From Lumbricus rubellus (taxonomy: Eukaryota > Annelida > Clitellata > Crassiclitellata > Lumbricidae), in contig OX243824.1 of assembly GCA_945859605.1 (NCBI GenBank), positions 19,326,767 through 19,390,766 of the forward strand: 64,000 bases of DNA, in the 5' to 3' direction. This document shows, one piece after another, positions 1-12,482 of this stretch. The notes beneath the pieces were generated by a model. The model was given only the letters and a program-made list of their open reading frames with translations. It had not been told where the DNA came from and ran no database searches. The position numbers and the translations under genes were made by a program. Each line of letters opens with the position of its first letter. Position 1 is the first letter of the stretch.

Positions 1-1118
1 AATATGAAAGAAATAGGAAATAGTTGATGTGCTGCAATGAGTTCTTTGGTGCTATGTAGGTAATCGTCTTTTTGCGCTGCTGATTGCTTAGCTGTTCACA
101 ACCGTGTTCAGGAATTAGTTTCTGATTAGTCATGTGAAATTTGGTTCGATGTTTTTTCAAGTCATTTTACTTTCACGAAAGGTTGTCCTACCTTGATTTT
201 GCTGTTGTCATGTTGGTGCTCTACCAGCCTCTGTGATTTCACACAGTCATGTCGTGCTGTAAAATATTTTGTCATAGGTTTCTAAGTCTTGGAAAATTGC
301 GATGATTTAGTTTAGTTTAGCTTTGCATACTCTTGAAGACTTACCGGTTCGTATTGTTTAGTATTATTATTAGAGTTCAAGAACGTTAGCGTTGTTGTGG
401 CCAGTTTGTTCGTACTCTACAAAGTGCGAACTTGTGTACATTTTCCTAAATGTATTTTAAGTGCTTTAATGTTTCTTGCCAACTGCTTGCTGTTTTTCTA
501 AACCTCATCTCTTATGGTCATCTGTAGGGCATCTATGTTTTATTGTCATAACTTGTTCCTGTGCTGTAGCATTCAGAAAAAACGATTGTATATTCAGATG
601 TAAATTTAATGTTGCCATTTTTACTGTACTCTTAAAAATGCAACGCTTTCAGGTAATATGCATTGCCAATTTGCCATCAAATTCTTAAGCTTTGTGCTTA
701 AAAACACTTAATTTGTAACAACATGGGATAATAACATTGGAAACATTTTGCTAGAAAAGTGATTAATTTCTTTATAAGAAATGCTTGCTGCTAGTCAAAC
801 TTTGCTGTTTACTTTCTGTTAATGACTTTCTAAAAACAAGAACTTTTGAGAAATTGTTACTCCAGCTCTTCTTCCTGCACTTTGTTTTATATCGGTTGGT
901 GCAGAATTGTTGTTTCTGTTCCGGATATTTCTGGGTCGGAAGACTTGTTATTGTTTAATTTCTATGAAATTCCATGAAGAATTTAATTATTAAATGAAAT
1001 GTGACAGAAGCAGAGCTGATTCAACAGTACCTTTGTCAACAGCCAACATTGGTGTTGGGCAGTAAGGCTGTTGGGCATAAACCTTTCATAATTGTTATAT
1101 CCAGAACTTACGATTTAT
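1..1118. other. No gene recognised (AT-rich, T-rich sequence)
   Basis: I see no credible exon, RNA gene or transposon end here. Open frames are short and of low-complexity composition. The stretch is T-rich and lacks the TAGGCCTA palindrome that is scattered over most of the rest of the window. It could be intron or 3' untranslated sequence of a gene lying to the left, but nothing decides this. Confidence 0.4.
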
Positions 1119-1235
1119 TTTATTTATTTATTTTTCCATTTCTATAGCGCCCTTTCATGCTCTCTACTCAGAGGCGCTCCCGACTACAGCGCGGACACTG
1201 CAGTGGAATTTGACGCCGAAGCGCAAAGAGTGGTG
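1119..1235 (-). mobile_element. SINE 3'-tail fragment
   Basis: Read on the minus strand, this matches the 3' half of the tRNA-derived SINE at 50055-50276. It has the same order of blocks: gcgcttcggcgt, cagtgtccgcgctgtagtcg, gcgcctctgagtagag, and a gcgctata end. The tRNA-like head is absent, so this is a truncated insertion. Confidence 0.7.
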
Positions 1236-1954
1236 CATCATGTTAAAATGGTGCTTCATGTTAGTTGGTTGTTTATGGCAAGCTTGTGTTGAATGAATGT
1301 GTGATGATTTTGTATGCGTGACAAATTAAAGCATAGATCTAATCAGCAACGTTAGAAACCCGAGTAGGTCTTTCCTTTTTATTAGTAGACTACCGTATGT
1401 GTTACTCTCCCAAAGACCAGTGACACAGTAAGTGTAGAAGGCGCTTTAGAAGTTTGGTTTACGGTTACGTTATTATGTCGGAAGCGGGACAGGCTAAAGG
1501 GTGTCAGTGTTGCGTGTTAGACACGCCTGTTTCGTTCTGCATCATGGTCCCTTTTTTCGAAGAACTGCATTTGAGCGGGGGTGTGGAAGGCCCGTTAACA
1601 AGTTTGCACGATTACATTGCAGTGAAGTAATGTAAGACGCGATGGTTATTCAGTATAGACTATTGATGTAGGCAGGCTATCCCCGTTTCAATCGATTGTG
1701 TGTGTGGGTGTGTGTCGATAATAGCCACGTAGGTCTGGTCTACTGAGGATCCATGTAGGTCTTAGGGCCAACTATAATACAGGCCTAGGCACTCGATCTC
1801 TACACAATTAGGCTTAAACGCGTCAATGTACAAAATCTGCAGTTGCAATGTCCGTCAATTTGAAAAAGGTAAAGAGAGCACAAACAGGTAGAAAGACAGA
1901 CAGAATAATAAAATAATTATAGAAATAAAGAGAGCGACAGAGAGACAGCTAGAG

Positions 1955-2299
1955 CAGGGTTGCCAGATTTCGGAAAAAATTTGTCGCAAGATTTCGAAAA
2001 AAAGTCGCGAAAGTCGCGAGATTATCGAGCTTTTCTATTTCGGTTGCGAAAATTTCTTCTGACGACTAAAAAAAAAAGTCGTCAAAATTTCTGACCACCG
2101 TTTTTGTCTTTCGATCAAAATCTCGTGGAAAATCCCCTTTTTCGGTCAAAAAAAAGTCGCCCAAAAAAGTTGCCGTCGCGACCGCGAGGCAATTCAAAAG
2201 TAGCCCAAAAAAGCGCGAGTCGCGAGGACGAAATTTTCAGTCGCGAGCGATTTCAAAAGTCCCACAATTCGCGCTTTTCGCGACGACCTGGCAACCCTG
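1955..2299. mobile_element. Non-autonomous hAT element (345 bp)
   Basis: It has inverted ends CAGGGTTGCCAG / CTGGCAACCCTG. An exact 8-bp target duplication, agctagag, lies at 1947-1954 and 2300-2307. Eight-bp duplications with CAG...CTG ends are the hAT signature. The interior is rich in TCGCGA-like words and poly-A runs and is not coding. A second copy of the family lies at 61155-61540. Confidence 0.9.
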
Positions 2300-3047
2300 A
2301 GCTAGAGGAAGGAAAAGAGAGGGGTTGTAAAAGGAAGAGACATGCGTGGGTGTTAAGCCATCCAAGATCTGCTGGGTCGTTAAACGTCAGGACTAATTCC
2401 TTTGATGGCTTCTTTGATATATGGCTTGCTGACAGGTGGTGGTTGTTACACGTGTTCCAGCCGACTGAACTGGCTGGCTCCCATCCAGTTCATGGGAGGA
2501 CACCTTGATGAAGGTCGGCTGCCGTCAAGGGGGGGGGGGGTTAATCAAAGCTGGCATTTCTTTATCCAGTTAACTTTTTACCTGCGGCATTGACGTCATG
2601 CTTTTCACAAGAAATATGAAGTCTGGATAAAGAAAAAGGTGCCTGTCAAAGAATAATTATGTCTGCCTACATTTCATTCTAAGGCTTTTCGCTGAGAAAC
2701 CTGTCAATTCAATGTAAGAATTACCTGCGACTTTTGTGATCAGCTGATTTAATGCTAATAGCTTAATAGATATTCGTTTATTGAGATTCTCGCTGACACA
2801 CCGCAGCCAATTACAAGTTTAAAAATGATAAAAAAAATCATAACAATTCAATAAAAAAAGGAAAAAATCATACGTCAATCAACTGTATGGAAGTCCGAAA
2901 GAGGGGCTTTTGATGCAGTTCGCAATGTGATAACACACATTGCGAACTATAGGCATAGCCTATACATGTAGCCTAGGCTACATACAGACAAAGATAAATG
3001 CATACGTATACATGTACATACATAAATAGGCCTACATCTACTGCTTA

Positions 3048-4100
3048 GCGCAATGCCAAAGGTGTAGAATAGCTCAGTCAAAGCAAAGACCGAGCTGATC
3101 TAATCCTCAGCGCAATGGCAAAGATGTAGAATAGGTCGGTCAAGGCAAAGACCGAGCTGATCTAATATTTAGCGCAATGGCTAAGATGTAGAATAGGTCG
3201 GTCAAGGCAAAGACCGAGCTGATCTAATATTTAGCGCAATGGCTAAGGTGTAGAATAGGTCGGTCAAGGCAAAGAAGCAATGGCTAAGGTGTAGAATAGC
3301 TCGGTCAAAGCAAAGACCATGCTGATCTAATATTTAGCGCAATGGCTAAGGTGTAGAATAGCTCGGTCAAAGCAAAAACCGAGCTGATCTAATATTTAGC
3401 GCAATGGCTAAGGTGTAGAATAGCTCGGTCAAAGCAAAGACCGAGCTGATCTTATATTTAGCGCAGTGGCTAAGGTGTAGAATAGGTCGGTCAAGGCAAA
3501 GACCGAGCTGATCTTATATTTAGCGCAGTGGCTAAGGTGTAGAATAGGTCGGTCAAGGCAAAGAAGCAATGGCAAAGATGTAGAATAGCTCGGTCAAAGC
3601 AAAGACCGTGCTGATCTAATATTTAGCGCAATGGCTAAGGTGTAGAATAGCTCGGTCAAAGCAAAGACCGTGCTGATCTAATATTTAGCGCAATGGCTAA
3701 GGTGTAGAATAGCTCGGTCAAAGCAAAACCCGAGCTGATCTAATATTTAGCGCAATGGCTAAGGTGTAGAATAGCTCGGTCAAAGCAAAAACCGAGCTGA
3801 TCTAATATTTAGCGCAATGGCTAAGGTGTAGAATAGGTCGGTCAAGGCAAAGAAGCAATGGCAAAGATGTAGAATAGCTCGGTCAAAGCAAAGACCGAGC
3901 TGATCTAATATTTAGCGCAATGGCTAAGGTGTAGAATAGCTCGGTCAAAGCAAAGACCGTGCTGATCTAATATTTAGCGCAATGGCTAAGGTGTAGAATA
4001 GCTCGGTCAAGGCAAAGACCGAGCTGATCTAATATTTAGCGCACTGGCAAAGGTATAGAATAGCTCGGTCAAGGCAAAGACCTACCTATTCTACACCTTG
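3048..4100. repeat. 62-bp tandem satellite with 289-bp higher-order period
   Basis: About 17 copies of a 62-bp unit, of the form gcgcaatggctaaggtgtag then aatagctcggtcaaagcaaa then gaccgagctgatctaatatt. Within each unit, agctcggtc and gaccgagct are inverted copies, so each unit can fold into a hairpin. A shortened unit with the junction aaagaagcaa occurs at 3271, 3560 and 3849, exactly 289 bp apart each time, which is four full units plus one 41-bp unit. Sequence just before and after (2308-3047, 4101-4214) shows no gene. Confidence 0.95.
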
Positions 4101-4214
4101 CCTTTGCGCTAAGAGAGTATATATAGGCCTATCATCAAAATAATGGTAAATATTATTATACTGCCGTCGCTGTCACTTTGACATGTTGTATTTAAAGCTT
4201 TCCTTTGTTTTCAG

Positions 4215-4251
4215 AGAACTGGACGAACAAACTGGAATAAGGGATTTGCAG
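4215..4251 (+). pseudogene. Isolated calpain exon (homologue of exon 11 of the complete gene)
   Basis: A cag acceptor at 4212-4214 and a GTAATT donor at 4252 bound a 37-nt exon. With one base carried over, it reads (R)ELDEQTGIRDLQ. The complete calpain at 22186-49253 has (R)ELDQPTQMTRDLK in its exon 11 (39261-39300), with the same phase (2 in, 0 out). This segment links the C2-like domain to the EF-hand part. I could not find matching exons 10 or 12-19 on either side. The rest may lie left of the window with the 3' exons lost, or this is a duplication relic. The match is short, but splice sites, phase and residues agree. Confidence 0.6.
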
Positions 4252-4497
4252 GTAATTTTGAGTTGTCTTGAATTGAGTTTTGATGTATGCCCCAGTCACT
4301 GGTAGGCCTACACACAAACGTGGGCCTGCATACATACACGTACATTCTACTTTGTTCATGTAGATACGAATGATTTGAAAATGTGATAATGAAGAGCCGT
4401 CTTGGCCTATAGTATATTCTTCACACAAATTTCCGACATGCAGGCTGGAAAGAGGCAGATTGCTGTTGTTGTTGCTCATGCCACTATATATTGTAAT

Positions 4498-4508
4498 CAT
4501 CATCATCA

Positions 4509-4539
<31 letters not shown>

Positions 4540-5083
4540 TGTCATCATCACCACCATCATCATCATCTTCATCATCGTCGTCGTCATCGTCACCATCATC
4601 ATCTTCATCATCATCATCATCATCATCGTCGTCGTCGTCGTTGTCATCATCACCACCATCATCATCATCTTCACCATCGTCGTCGTCATCATCATCATCA
4701 TCATCATCGTCGTCGTCATTGTCATCATCACCACCATCATCATCTTCATCATCGTCATCGTCATCATCATCATCTTTATCATCATCGTCGTCGTCGTCGT
4801 TGTCATCATCATCATCATCTTCATCATCGTCATCGTCATCATCATCATCTTTATCATCATCATCGTCGTCGTCGTCGTTGTTAGCATCACCACCATCATC
4901 ATCATCTTCATCATCGTCGTCGTCATCGTCATCGTCATCATCATCATCTTCATCATCATCATCATCGTCGTCGTCGTCGTCGTTGTCATCACCACCACCA
5001 TCATCATCATCTTCATCATCGTCATCATCGTCGTCGTCGTCTTTATCATCATCATCATCGTCGTCGTCGTCGTCGTCGTCGTA
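4498..5083. repeat. Compound ATC/GTC/TTC trinucleotide microsatellite
   Basis: About 585 bp of interleaved trinucleotide blocks (catcat, cgtcgt, cttcat). Larger blocks repeat every 60 to 130 bp, so the array grew by block duplication as well as slippage. Long open frames exist on both strands only because the three-base period has no stop codon. They encode homopolymer-like strings and are not genes. Confidence 0.95.
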
Positions 5084-5084
5084 G

Positions 5085-5880
5085 TTGATATTAATTTACT
5101 TGATCCGTTGAATTGTTTTACTATACTGTAAGACAGGATGGAAGAAGTGTAAGAAGGAAGACTGGTTTTTCTTAGAACTGATTCTTGTGTGACGACAATG
5201 TTTCACGGCATTTGAAAGAAGTCCGGACCTAGCTCGGTTTGGCGATGGTGTTGCAACTCACGCTAAATGACAATAAGCGTGTACATGTAAGTCAATTGTT
5301 AGGTCCACTGTGCATGTACGACGACTATTTCGTGTAAAGCCGCTTCGTGCGCGACTGACGCTCGGTGCTCTCGAAGTCTCCTCACACCAATCGCTAGGCT
5401 CGGCCTCCCCACTCCAGGTCTCTTGGCAATGATCTCTTCCCCAGGGGAAGAGCTTGTGGCAATGTGCGAGCATTATATTAAAGGATATCACGAAGTCGGA
5501 TATATGCAGCGTGAAAACCGTAATATTCATAATTACATGTATATGATTAATAAAGCATAATGTAAAGACTAAAAAGTCGTAGTCTCCAGTGTTGGACGAC
5601 GTCTTATGACTGCCAGGTCCGTCACGTCGTCCAAATCCCTATGTATGCCTTATTCAGGCTTCATAGAGAAGTACTGGCACTTACTGACACTCGTGGATAC
5701 AAAAATATGATCAGAACTACGACAAGAATTAATTATTTGTTTATAGACAGTGTTTGATCTTGCCGAGAGTTGAACTGCTGCAGGACAAACTGGCCATTGT
5801 CTTCTATTGTATAAAAGACAATGCCTCTTGCTGCTCAAAATTAGCCTGTCTTTTAAGTATTCTTAGCGAGTTCAGAGCGC
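5085..5880. repeat. Duplicated 0.8-kb unit, copy A
   Basis: Diverged duplicate of 9130-9925. Shared blocks include gttgaattg at the left, agtgtaa, gacaataagcgtg / ggcgataagcgtg, the hairpin arms tggacgacgt (5593-5602) and acgtcgtcca (5624-5633), and ggccattgtcttct near the right end. Copy A is cut by the hAT element at 5880-8664 and resumes at 8665 with tcagagcgttcctattgg. I found no intact frame shared by the two copies. Confidence 0.8.
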
Positions 5881-6540
5881 AGGGGCGGATCCAGGGGGGG
5901 GCCAATCCGGCCATGGCCCCCCCCATTTCAAATCTCCATGAGACGTGGCCCCCCCCATCCATGATGCCCACAAGATTTTTTGCAGGGTTCAGTCATGTCC
6001 AGGAGAATTAATATATAAAGGTCGTTAAAATCTAAGCCTCTCACACAATTATATTAAATATTATTATTTATTTATTATTAATTTTTTTATTGTTTATTAT
6101 AATATTGACTTTTTATATAGCGCACCTTCAAGGTAATTTATTCAGAAGCGCTTCCGGTCTAACGGTAACGTGTATTAATATAACGCAAAGAAACAATCTT
6201 TCAACAGTATCCGATTATGATTTATGTCTTTTATGGCATACAGTGTATGCTATTCGTGTATATATTCACAGTAAGATGTTAAAAATAATATTAGCACTAA
6301 CAACACTTGCAACTAAAAACAATTAACTATTAAAAAGTATTAATCAGGAGCGGATCCAGGGGAGCCAATCCGGCCATAGTCATATTTGAAATTTTAACAT
6401 AACTTGCCCCCCCCTCATTACTCAATGTGTCATATGAAAGAAGGCTTTAGCACCACATCTTCATAAAATACTTCTTCAGTAATTAAGACTTTTATTTCAT
6501 GTCCTGCTGATTCTCTTCCAATAGTGAAGTACACACCATG

Positions 6541-6705
6541 CTGAATATATTGGCAACATTTCCAGTTTGCAGTGCGAAATCCGAAAGAGCTTTCTCCAAA
6601 GTAAAGCAAACGTTAGCTAATAATTACTATACTTCAGAACACAATGTCAGAAGACCGACTAAAATCACTAAATGTTCTAACAATGTTTCGGACTGTAGAC
6701 TCATT
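6541..6705 (+). pseudogene. hAT transposase C-terminal dimerisation-domain remnant
   Basis: Reads LNILATFPVCSAKSERAFSK, then VKQTLANNYYTSEH. After a one-base frameshift it continues as MSEDRLKSLNVL. This is the conserved hAT C-terminal motif (LxxLxxxPxSxxxxERxFSxLKxIKxxLRxxMxxxRLxxL). The missing upstream coding region, the frameshift and the insertion at 6717 show it is dead. Confidence 0.85.
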
Positions 6706-6716
6706 GTGAAATAATA

Positions 6717-8042
6717 CAGGGCTTTATAACGTGCAGTTCTACACAAAATGTGCAGTTCTAAATGGATTTGTGCAGTTGTAAAAGCATTTTTGTGCAGTTA
6801 AAAACTAATTTGAAATGTTGTTGTCTTCCGATTTGGAATAATACGCCCCTTTAAACAGACATATTTTACAGAAGCCTATAGTTACTGTAGACCTATTGCA
6901 ACTTTTGTGATTGAAGATTGTAACTGCACTTTGAAACCAGCCTAACTAAACCAATAACCCATTTTGCGACTCTGCTTAGAGTAGAACAACTGAGTGGAAG
7001 GAAAGCGTGCCCACTCGTGGATGTAGGCATTGTAGGGCCTAACACATGAAATAAACCCATGGAAACACCATCCGAAATAGAAAATGTAAAAAAATAATAG
7101 AATATTAATCACTAGCACATAAAGAAAAAAACCACGAAATTAGGCGAAAGATACCAAGAAAGCCGTTTCTGATGACTTAACAAATGGTCTTCAGAAATTT
7201 TGACGACTAAAAAAAGGTTAAGAAATTTTGAAAACTAAAAAAGGTGTCTTTAGAAATTTTGACGACTAAAATAAGGTGTATTCAGAAATTTTTATGACTA
7301 AACAAAGGTGTAGACATTTTTACGACCAAAAAAGGTGTTTTCAAGAATTTTTACAACTAAAAAAGGTGTCATCAGAAATTTTGACAACTAAAAAAGGTGT
7401 CTTCAGAAATGTTGATGACTAAACAAAGGTGTCTTCAGACATTCTTACGACTAAAAAAGGTGTTTTCAGAAATTTTTACAACTAAAAAAGGTGTCTTCAG
7501 AAATTTAGATGACTAAACAAAGGTGTCTTCAAACATTCTTACGACTAAAAAAGGTGATTTCAGAAATTTTGACAACTAAAAAAAGGTGTCTTCAGAAACT
7601 TTGACAAATAGAAAAAGATGTCTTCGAAAATTTTGATACCTAAGCAAAGGTGTCTTCAGAAATTTTGACGACTAAAATAAGATGTCTTCAGAAATTTTGA
7701 TGATTAAACAAAGGTGTCCTCAGACATTTTTAAGAAAAAAGGTGTTTTCAGGAATTTTTACGACTAAAAAAAAGGTGTCTTCAGAAACTTTTACAACTAA
7801 AAAAAGATGTATTCGGAAATGTTGACACCTAAACAAAGGTGACTTCAGAAATTTTTACGACTAAACAAAGGTGTCTTCAGACATTTTTACGACTAAAAAG
7901 TTGTGTTAAAAAATGTTGACGACTAGAAAATTTCGTAAGAAATTCTCCGCCAAAGAAACACACTCCGAAATCAAATCCTGGCTACGGCCTTGGAGGCTGG
8001 TTGGAAGTTGTGCAGTTCTAACAATTCCTTTAAAAAGCCCTG
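6717..8042. mobile_element. Nested non-autonomous hAT element (1.3 kb)
   Basis: Ends CAGGGCTTTATAAC and TTTAAAAAGCCCTG, with exact 8-bp duplication aaataata at 6709-6716 and 8043-8050. The subterminal words gtgcagttctaa and ttgtgcagt are shared with the short elements at 21284-21482 and 52344-52536, which places all three in one family. Most of the interior is the tandem array 7180-7930. Confidence 0.92.
7180..7930. repeat. Tandem array of ~31-33 bp units inside a hAT element
   Basis: Roughly two dozen degenerate copies of a unit built from ggtgtcttcag, aaattttgacgac and taaaaaa. The words gacgac/taaaaa and cttcagaaattt recur in other hAT elements here (1955-2299, 61155-61540), so this array looks like internal expansion of a common hAT segment. 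Confidence 0.9.
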
Positions 8043-9129
8043 AAATAATACAAGATAACAAGACCATATGTCCAGTTATTTTTTAATTTTGACATCTCCA
8101 GGGAGGGCACAAGTCTTTCCACAGAAATGAAATTTTTCACCCAGAAAAACATGTTATAATATACCTTGACGTTATTTACTATTATGATCATGATTATGAT
8201 ATTATTATTCACTGTTATAAACAATTATATGATACTATCATTTTACAATAGGTATACTTTACTGTTAAACTCTGTACAAATGCTATTTTTGTACAACTAT
8301 ATGACTTCTTTCCAGAGCTATCTGTTACATTTCAAGCTGTAAAATTTCAGCATTTTGTTCGATGAACAGTTAGTAAAACAACAGCCTCTGGCTTCCAATT
8401 CTGGTAGTTTGGTAGTTCTTTCTTGGTTTCTCAGCATTTAAGTAGAGGAGAGCAATTCCATTAAAATGACAGCTTAAAATGCTGCCATTGCAGTGCGGAA
8501 TTTTTAAAAATTTCTGGTTGGGGAGGGGCACATCCCCCTCCCCAAACCCCTCCCCCTTTCCCCCAACCTCTCGGCGCTACGCACCTCGCCGAGCGGCCTT
8601 CGGCCGCTCGTCCACCACCTCCCCATTTGGCCCCCCCCATTTCAACCTTCTGGATCCGCCACTGTCAGAGCGTTCCTATTGGTCGACGAAAACAGTCGTT
8701 CTCTATTGTTATTAACATTATTCCTTTTATTGTACTAATAATAATATCATCGTGTAGGCTATTATTATAACGTATTTGTATAATCTCTAACATATATAGC
8801 CCATGGGCTAGGTTGGAATCAATATCTTCCATGTCTATCTGGTCTTTCCACCCCGACCAACAACGTGATCCCTAGGCCTAGGCTACATGTATTGTACAGT
8901 ACGTGCAGTTAGGCCTATTACTCACATTGGAGCTTAATGGTACAATGTGGGTTTACATGGGACTGGTGGGACAATTTCGAAAATGTGCGTCTCGAAATTT
9001 ATCCTAACCCCGTAGTCTATAGCAATCAGCAATAGATAGTTAGCCCAGTGTCAAATCTTAAATTCTTAATAATGACGTTTATCTAAATCATTGACATTTA
9101 TCTGAATTAATGAGATTTTATTAAAAGTA

Positions 9130-9925
9130 GGCTAAGTTGAATTGCTTCACTATAGGCTACTAAAAGACAGGAAGGAAGGAAGTGTAAAAGGAATATGGTT
9201 TTTCATACATAGTGCTGTTTGTGTTACGAATTTTCACAGTTTTTGAAAAAAAGGCCAGAACTAGCTTGGTTCGGACTGAGGTTGATTCGTGCTGAATGGC
9301 GATAAGCGTGCTAATCTTGTTAGGTCTATTATGCAGTCGCAATTACTTCATTGGATGCCGCTTCCTGCGCGAAAGCCTCAAGGGACCCTCGAAGTTCCCT
9401 CGCAACAGTCGCTGGGCTCGGCCCACCACTCCGAGTACTTGGCAATCTCTTCGCTTACGGAAGAGCATGTGAAAACGTGCGAGCATCTATAAGACAGCAT
9501 GAAGGCGGGTATCTGCATGTAGGGTAGACCTTAATATTAATAATTATTATTATTGTATGATTTATTGAGCATGTTGTAAGGACTACTTTGGACTGTCGCA
9601 GTTTCCAGTGCTGGACGACGTCTTATGGCTGCCATGGCCCCTCACGTCGTCCAAATCCCTCTTTATTTAAGTGGGAAGTACCGGCACTTACATGGCACTC
9701 GTGGCATTATTTGGTCAGAACTACGACAAGAGTTAATTATATGTTTACCGACAGTGAACTGTTTGATATTGCTGTGTGTTGAAACTGCAAGGCAAACTGG
9801 CCATTGTCTTCTAGTAATTAGAAGACAATGCCTCTTGCTGTTCAGTCTCTTTTTAAGTACTCTGATGGATTTCAGAGCGTTCCTATTGGCTGACGAGAAC
9901 AAATGGTCTCCATGGTAACCATATA
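9130..9925. repeat. Duplicated 0.8-kb unit, copy B
   Basis: Diverged copy of 5085-5880 plus 8665-8700, here uninterrupted. Two hairpins are conserved between the copies: tggacgacgt (9612-9621) with acgtcgtcca (9644-9653), and attgtcttct with agaagacaat around 9806-9832. It ends in a CCAAT/TATA-like block. Function is unknown. It could be a non-coding transcript unit or an old transposon. The flank 8700-9130 holds nothing recognisable. Confidence 0.75.
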
Positions 9926-9932
9926 TAAGGCT
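9884..9932 (+). promoter_or_regulatory. Possible promoter: ATTGG box and TATATAA
   Basis: An inverted CCAAT box (cctattggctg, about 9882-9892) lies about 35 bp upstream of catatataagg (about 9921-9931). Spacing and order suit a core promoter. The sequence just downstream is the start of the GAT array, and no gene is seen, so this is tentative. Copy A keeps the CCAAT-like box but not the TATA box. Confidence 0.3.
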
Positions 9933-10047
9933 GCGTCATTGCTTAGTAAAGAGCGGTTTAAGATTTTTTAAATCGCAAGAATAATAATAACAACAATAAT
10001 AATAATATAGAATTCTATTGATAAGTTTAAAAGAATAATAGCAATAA

Positions 10048-11024
<977 letters not shown>

Positions 11025-11545
11025 CTGAGAACATTAGACCTACATGTACGCTCTCGGGATTATAATCGTCATATTGTTGTTGCTCTAGCAACCATGTCTT
11101 ATATGGTTGCTAGGCCCCCGTCCATTGTCTTAAATTTTAATTAAGACGCAACGATGAATAGATTAAAAGCGGGACTTGAGTTATAGCCTGCTATATGGCT
11201 TCTAGCGCCGGTGAATAAGCTGGTCTCCCTGACGTGGCTTATGTGGGCGCTGAGAAATTCTCGAAAATTTACATTACACTACCCGGTGATTACCGGTACA
11301 TTACATTTACACGTGAAGCCTTGAAGTGTACAGATTATGCCTATTAGGCAACTTACTCTTAACTATTTGGAATTTTCATGTTTGTAGGCCTACCTTATAT
11401 GGACGTAAGTTCAAATTTAATACCTTTGCTCGAAACTGTCCACCGTTGAAAATGCGTTGATGACGTCAATGAATCAAGCAATTCATTTATTTTCTATCCA
11501 CTTTGGCATAGTTATAGTAAGCGGGTCCCTATGTTAATGAATGAC
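11025..11545. other. No gene recognised
   Basis: Unique-looking sequence between the GAT array and the telomere-like array. It has a TACCGGTA palindrome at 11291-11298 and a TAGGCCTA near 11388, but no exon, RNA gene or transposon end that I can support. Confidence 0.4.
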
Positions 11546-11903
11546 TGCACTAACCCTATCCCTAACCCTAACCGACACTTACGATGCCTAACCTGACCCT
11601 AACCGACCCTCGCGATGCCTAACCTGGCCCTGACCGACCCTTACGATGCCTAACCTGACCCTAACTGACCCTCACGATGCCTAACCTGACCCTAACCGAC
11701 CCTCACGATGCCTATCCTGACCCTAACCGACCCTCACGATGCCTAACCTGATCCTAACCGACCCTTACGATGAACCTGACCCTAACCGACCCTTAAGGTG
11801 CCTAACATGACCCTAACCAACCCTCACGATGCCTAACCTGACCCTAACCGACTCTTACGATGCCTAACCTGAACCTAACCGACCCTCACGATGCCTAACG
11901 TGG
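11546..11903. repeat. 30-bp tandem array built on CCCTAA (interstitial telomere-like)
   Basis: It starts with ccctatccctaaccctaacc, close to the metazoan telomere repeat. It then continues as about eleven copies of a ~30-bp unit: gatgcctaacctgaccctaa followed by ccgaccctca. Units differ mostly at c/t in the last third, and one unit is short. This looks like a minisatellite seeded by an interstitial telomeric sequence. Confidence 0.92.
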
Positions 11904-12289
11904 CATTTCAATGCTGCATGCTCATTGAAACTGCTATTCAATTTTTACTGCAGCCCTAGCTCTCAGGAGTAGAAGCTAGGTTGAGTCAAACTTGATAACC
12001 ATCCAAATCTTTCTGCAGCGGATCAACTTGAACTTCTGGGTCCTTTTACTACTCTGAGCTGCTATGACCAACACAGGGCTTTTCTGCGGCACCGATAGTC
12101 CTTCGAATCGATCCATTTGAAATAACCTTCCTCGCCCCCTGAGGGCTGAACAAATTAGTTGGCCTAATTGGTTTTCTTCTTCAGATTTTCTCTCAATTCT
12201 TAAAGCCGCCGTTCTGTTAGATGCGCTTAATAAATGTTTAGACACGATACGATGCCATATTATAATTATGAGCAATAACTAACCGCGCG
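11904..12289. other. No gene recognised
   Basis: A 99-codon minus-strand frame (11976-12275) is the only long frame. I recognise no family in it and see no splice context. Codon-like structure is weak and it is not called as a gene. Confidence 0.4.
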
Positions 12290-12482
12290 CTCTAATCAAT
12301 CCACCCCAAGCCGCTTCGTAGGGACCTTGGGGAAAGCCCAGAGTGTAGGCCTATACATTATGGGGCAAGTCTTTCGTTCACAATTGTTAAGCGCTTCGGC
12401 GTGAAACTTCAGTGTCCGTGCTGTAGTCCGGAACGCTTCGGAGTAGACATCTTCAAGGGACTCTATAACAAGTGCACACACA
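12290..12482 (+). mobile_element. SINE fragment lacking the tRNA-like head
   Basis: Starts at the B-box-proximal ccacccc..aagccgc and runs through gggcaagtctttc, gcgcttcggcgtgaaact, cagtgtccg, gcgct-like and tataacaagtgcacacac. It is colinear with the full SINE at 50055-50276. A TAGGCCTA palindrome (about 12344) interrupts it. Confidence 0.8.

Larger units (their letters stand above)
5880..8664 (+). mobile_element. hAT transposon with transposase remnant (2.8 kb, itself interrupted)
   Basis: Ends are CAGGGGCGGATCCAGG and TGGATCCGCCACTG. The exact 8-bp target duplication tcagagcg lies at 5872-5879 and 8665-8672. Copy B of the surrounding duplicated unit has the empty site (tcagagcgttcctattgg near 9872), which confirms the boundaries. 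It contains a decayed hAT transposase C-terminus at 6541-6705 and a nested hAT element at 6717-8042. The G/C-rich block 8520-8640 includes the short hairpin gccgagcggccttcggc. Confidence 0.95.

Noticed and set aside
3048..4100. CRISPR-like regular repeats
   Set aside because: Units are contiguous with no unique spacers, and the window is eukaryotic; it is a satellite.
4192..5131. Long frames encoding runs of Met/Thr/Val/Ile/Ser/His on both strands
   Set aside because: Artefacts of the trinucleotide array, which has no stop codon in its period; no flanking exon structure.
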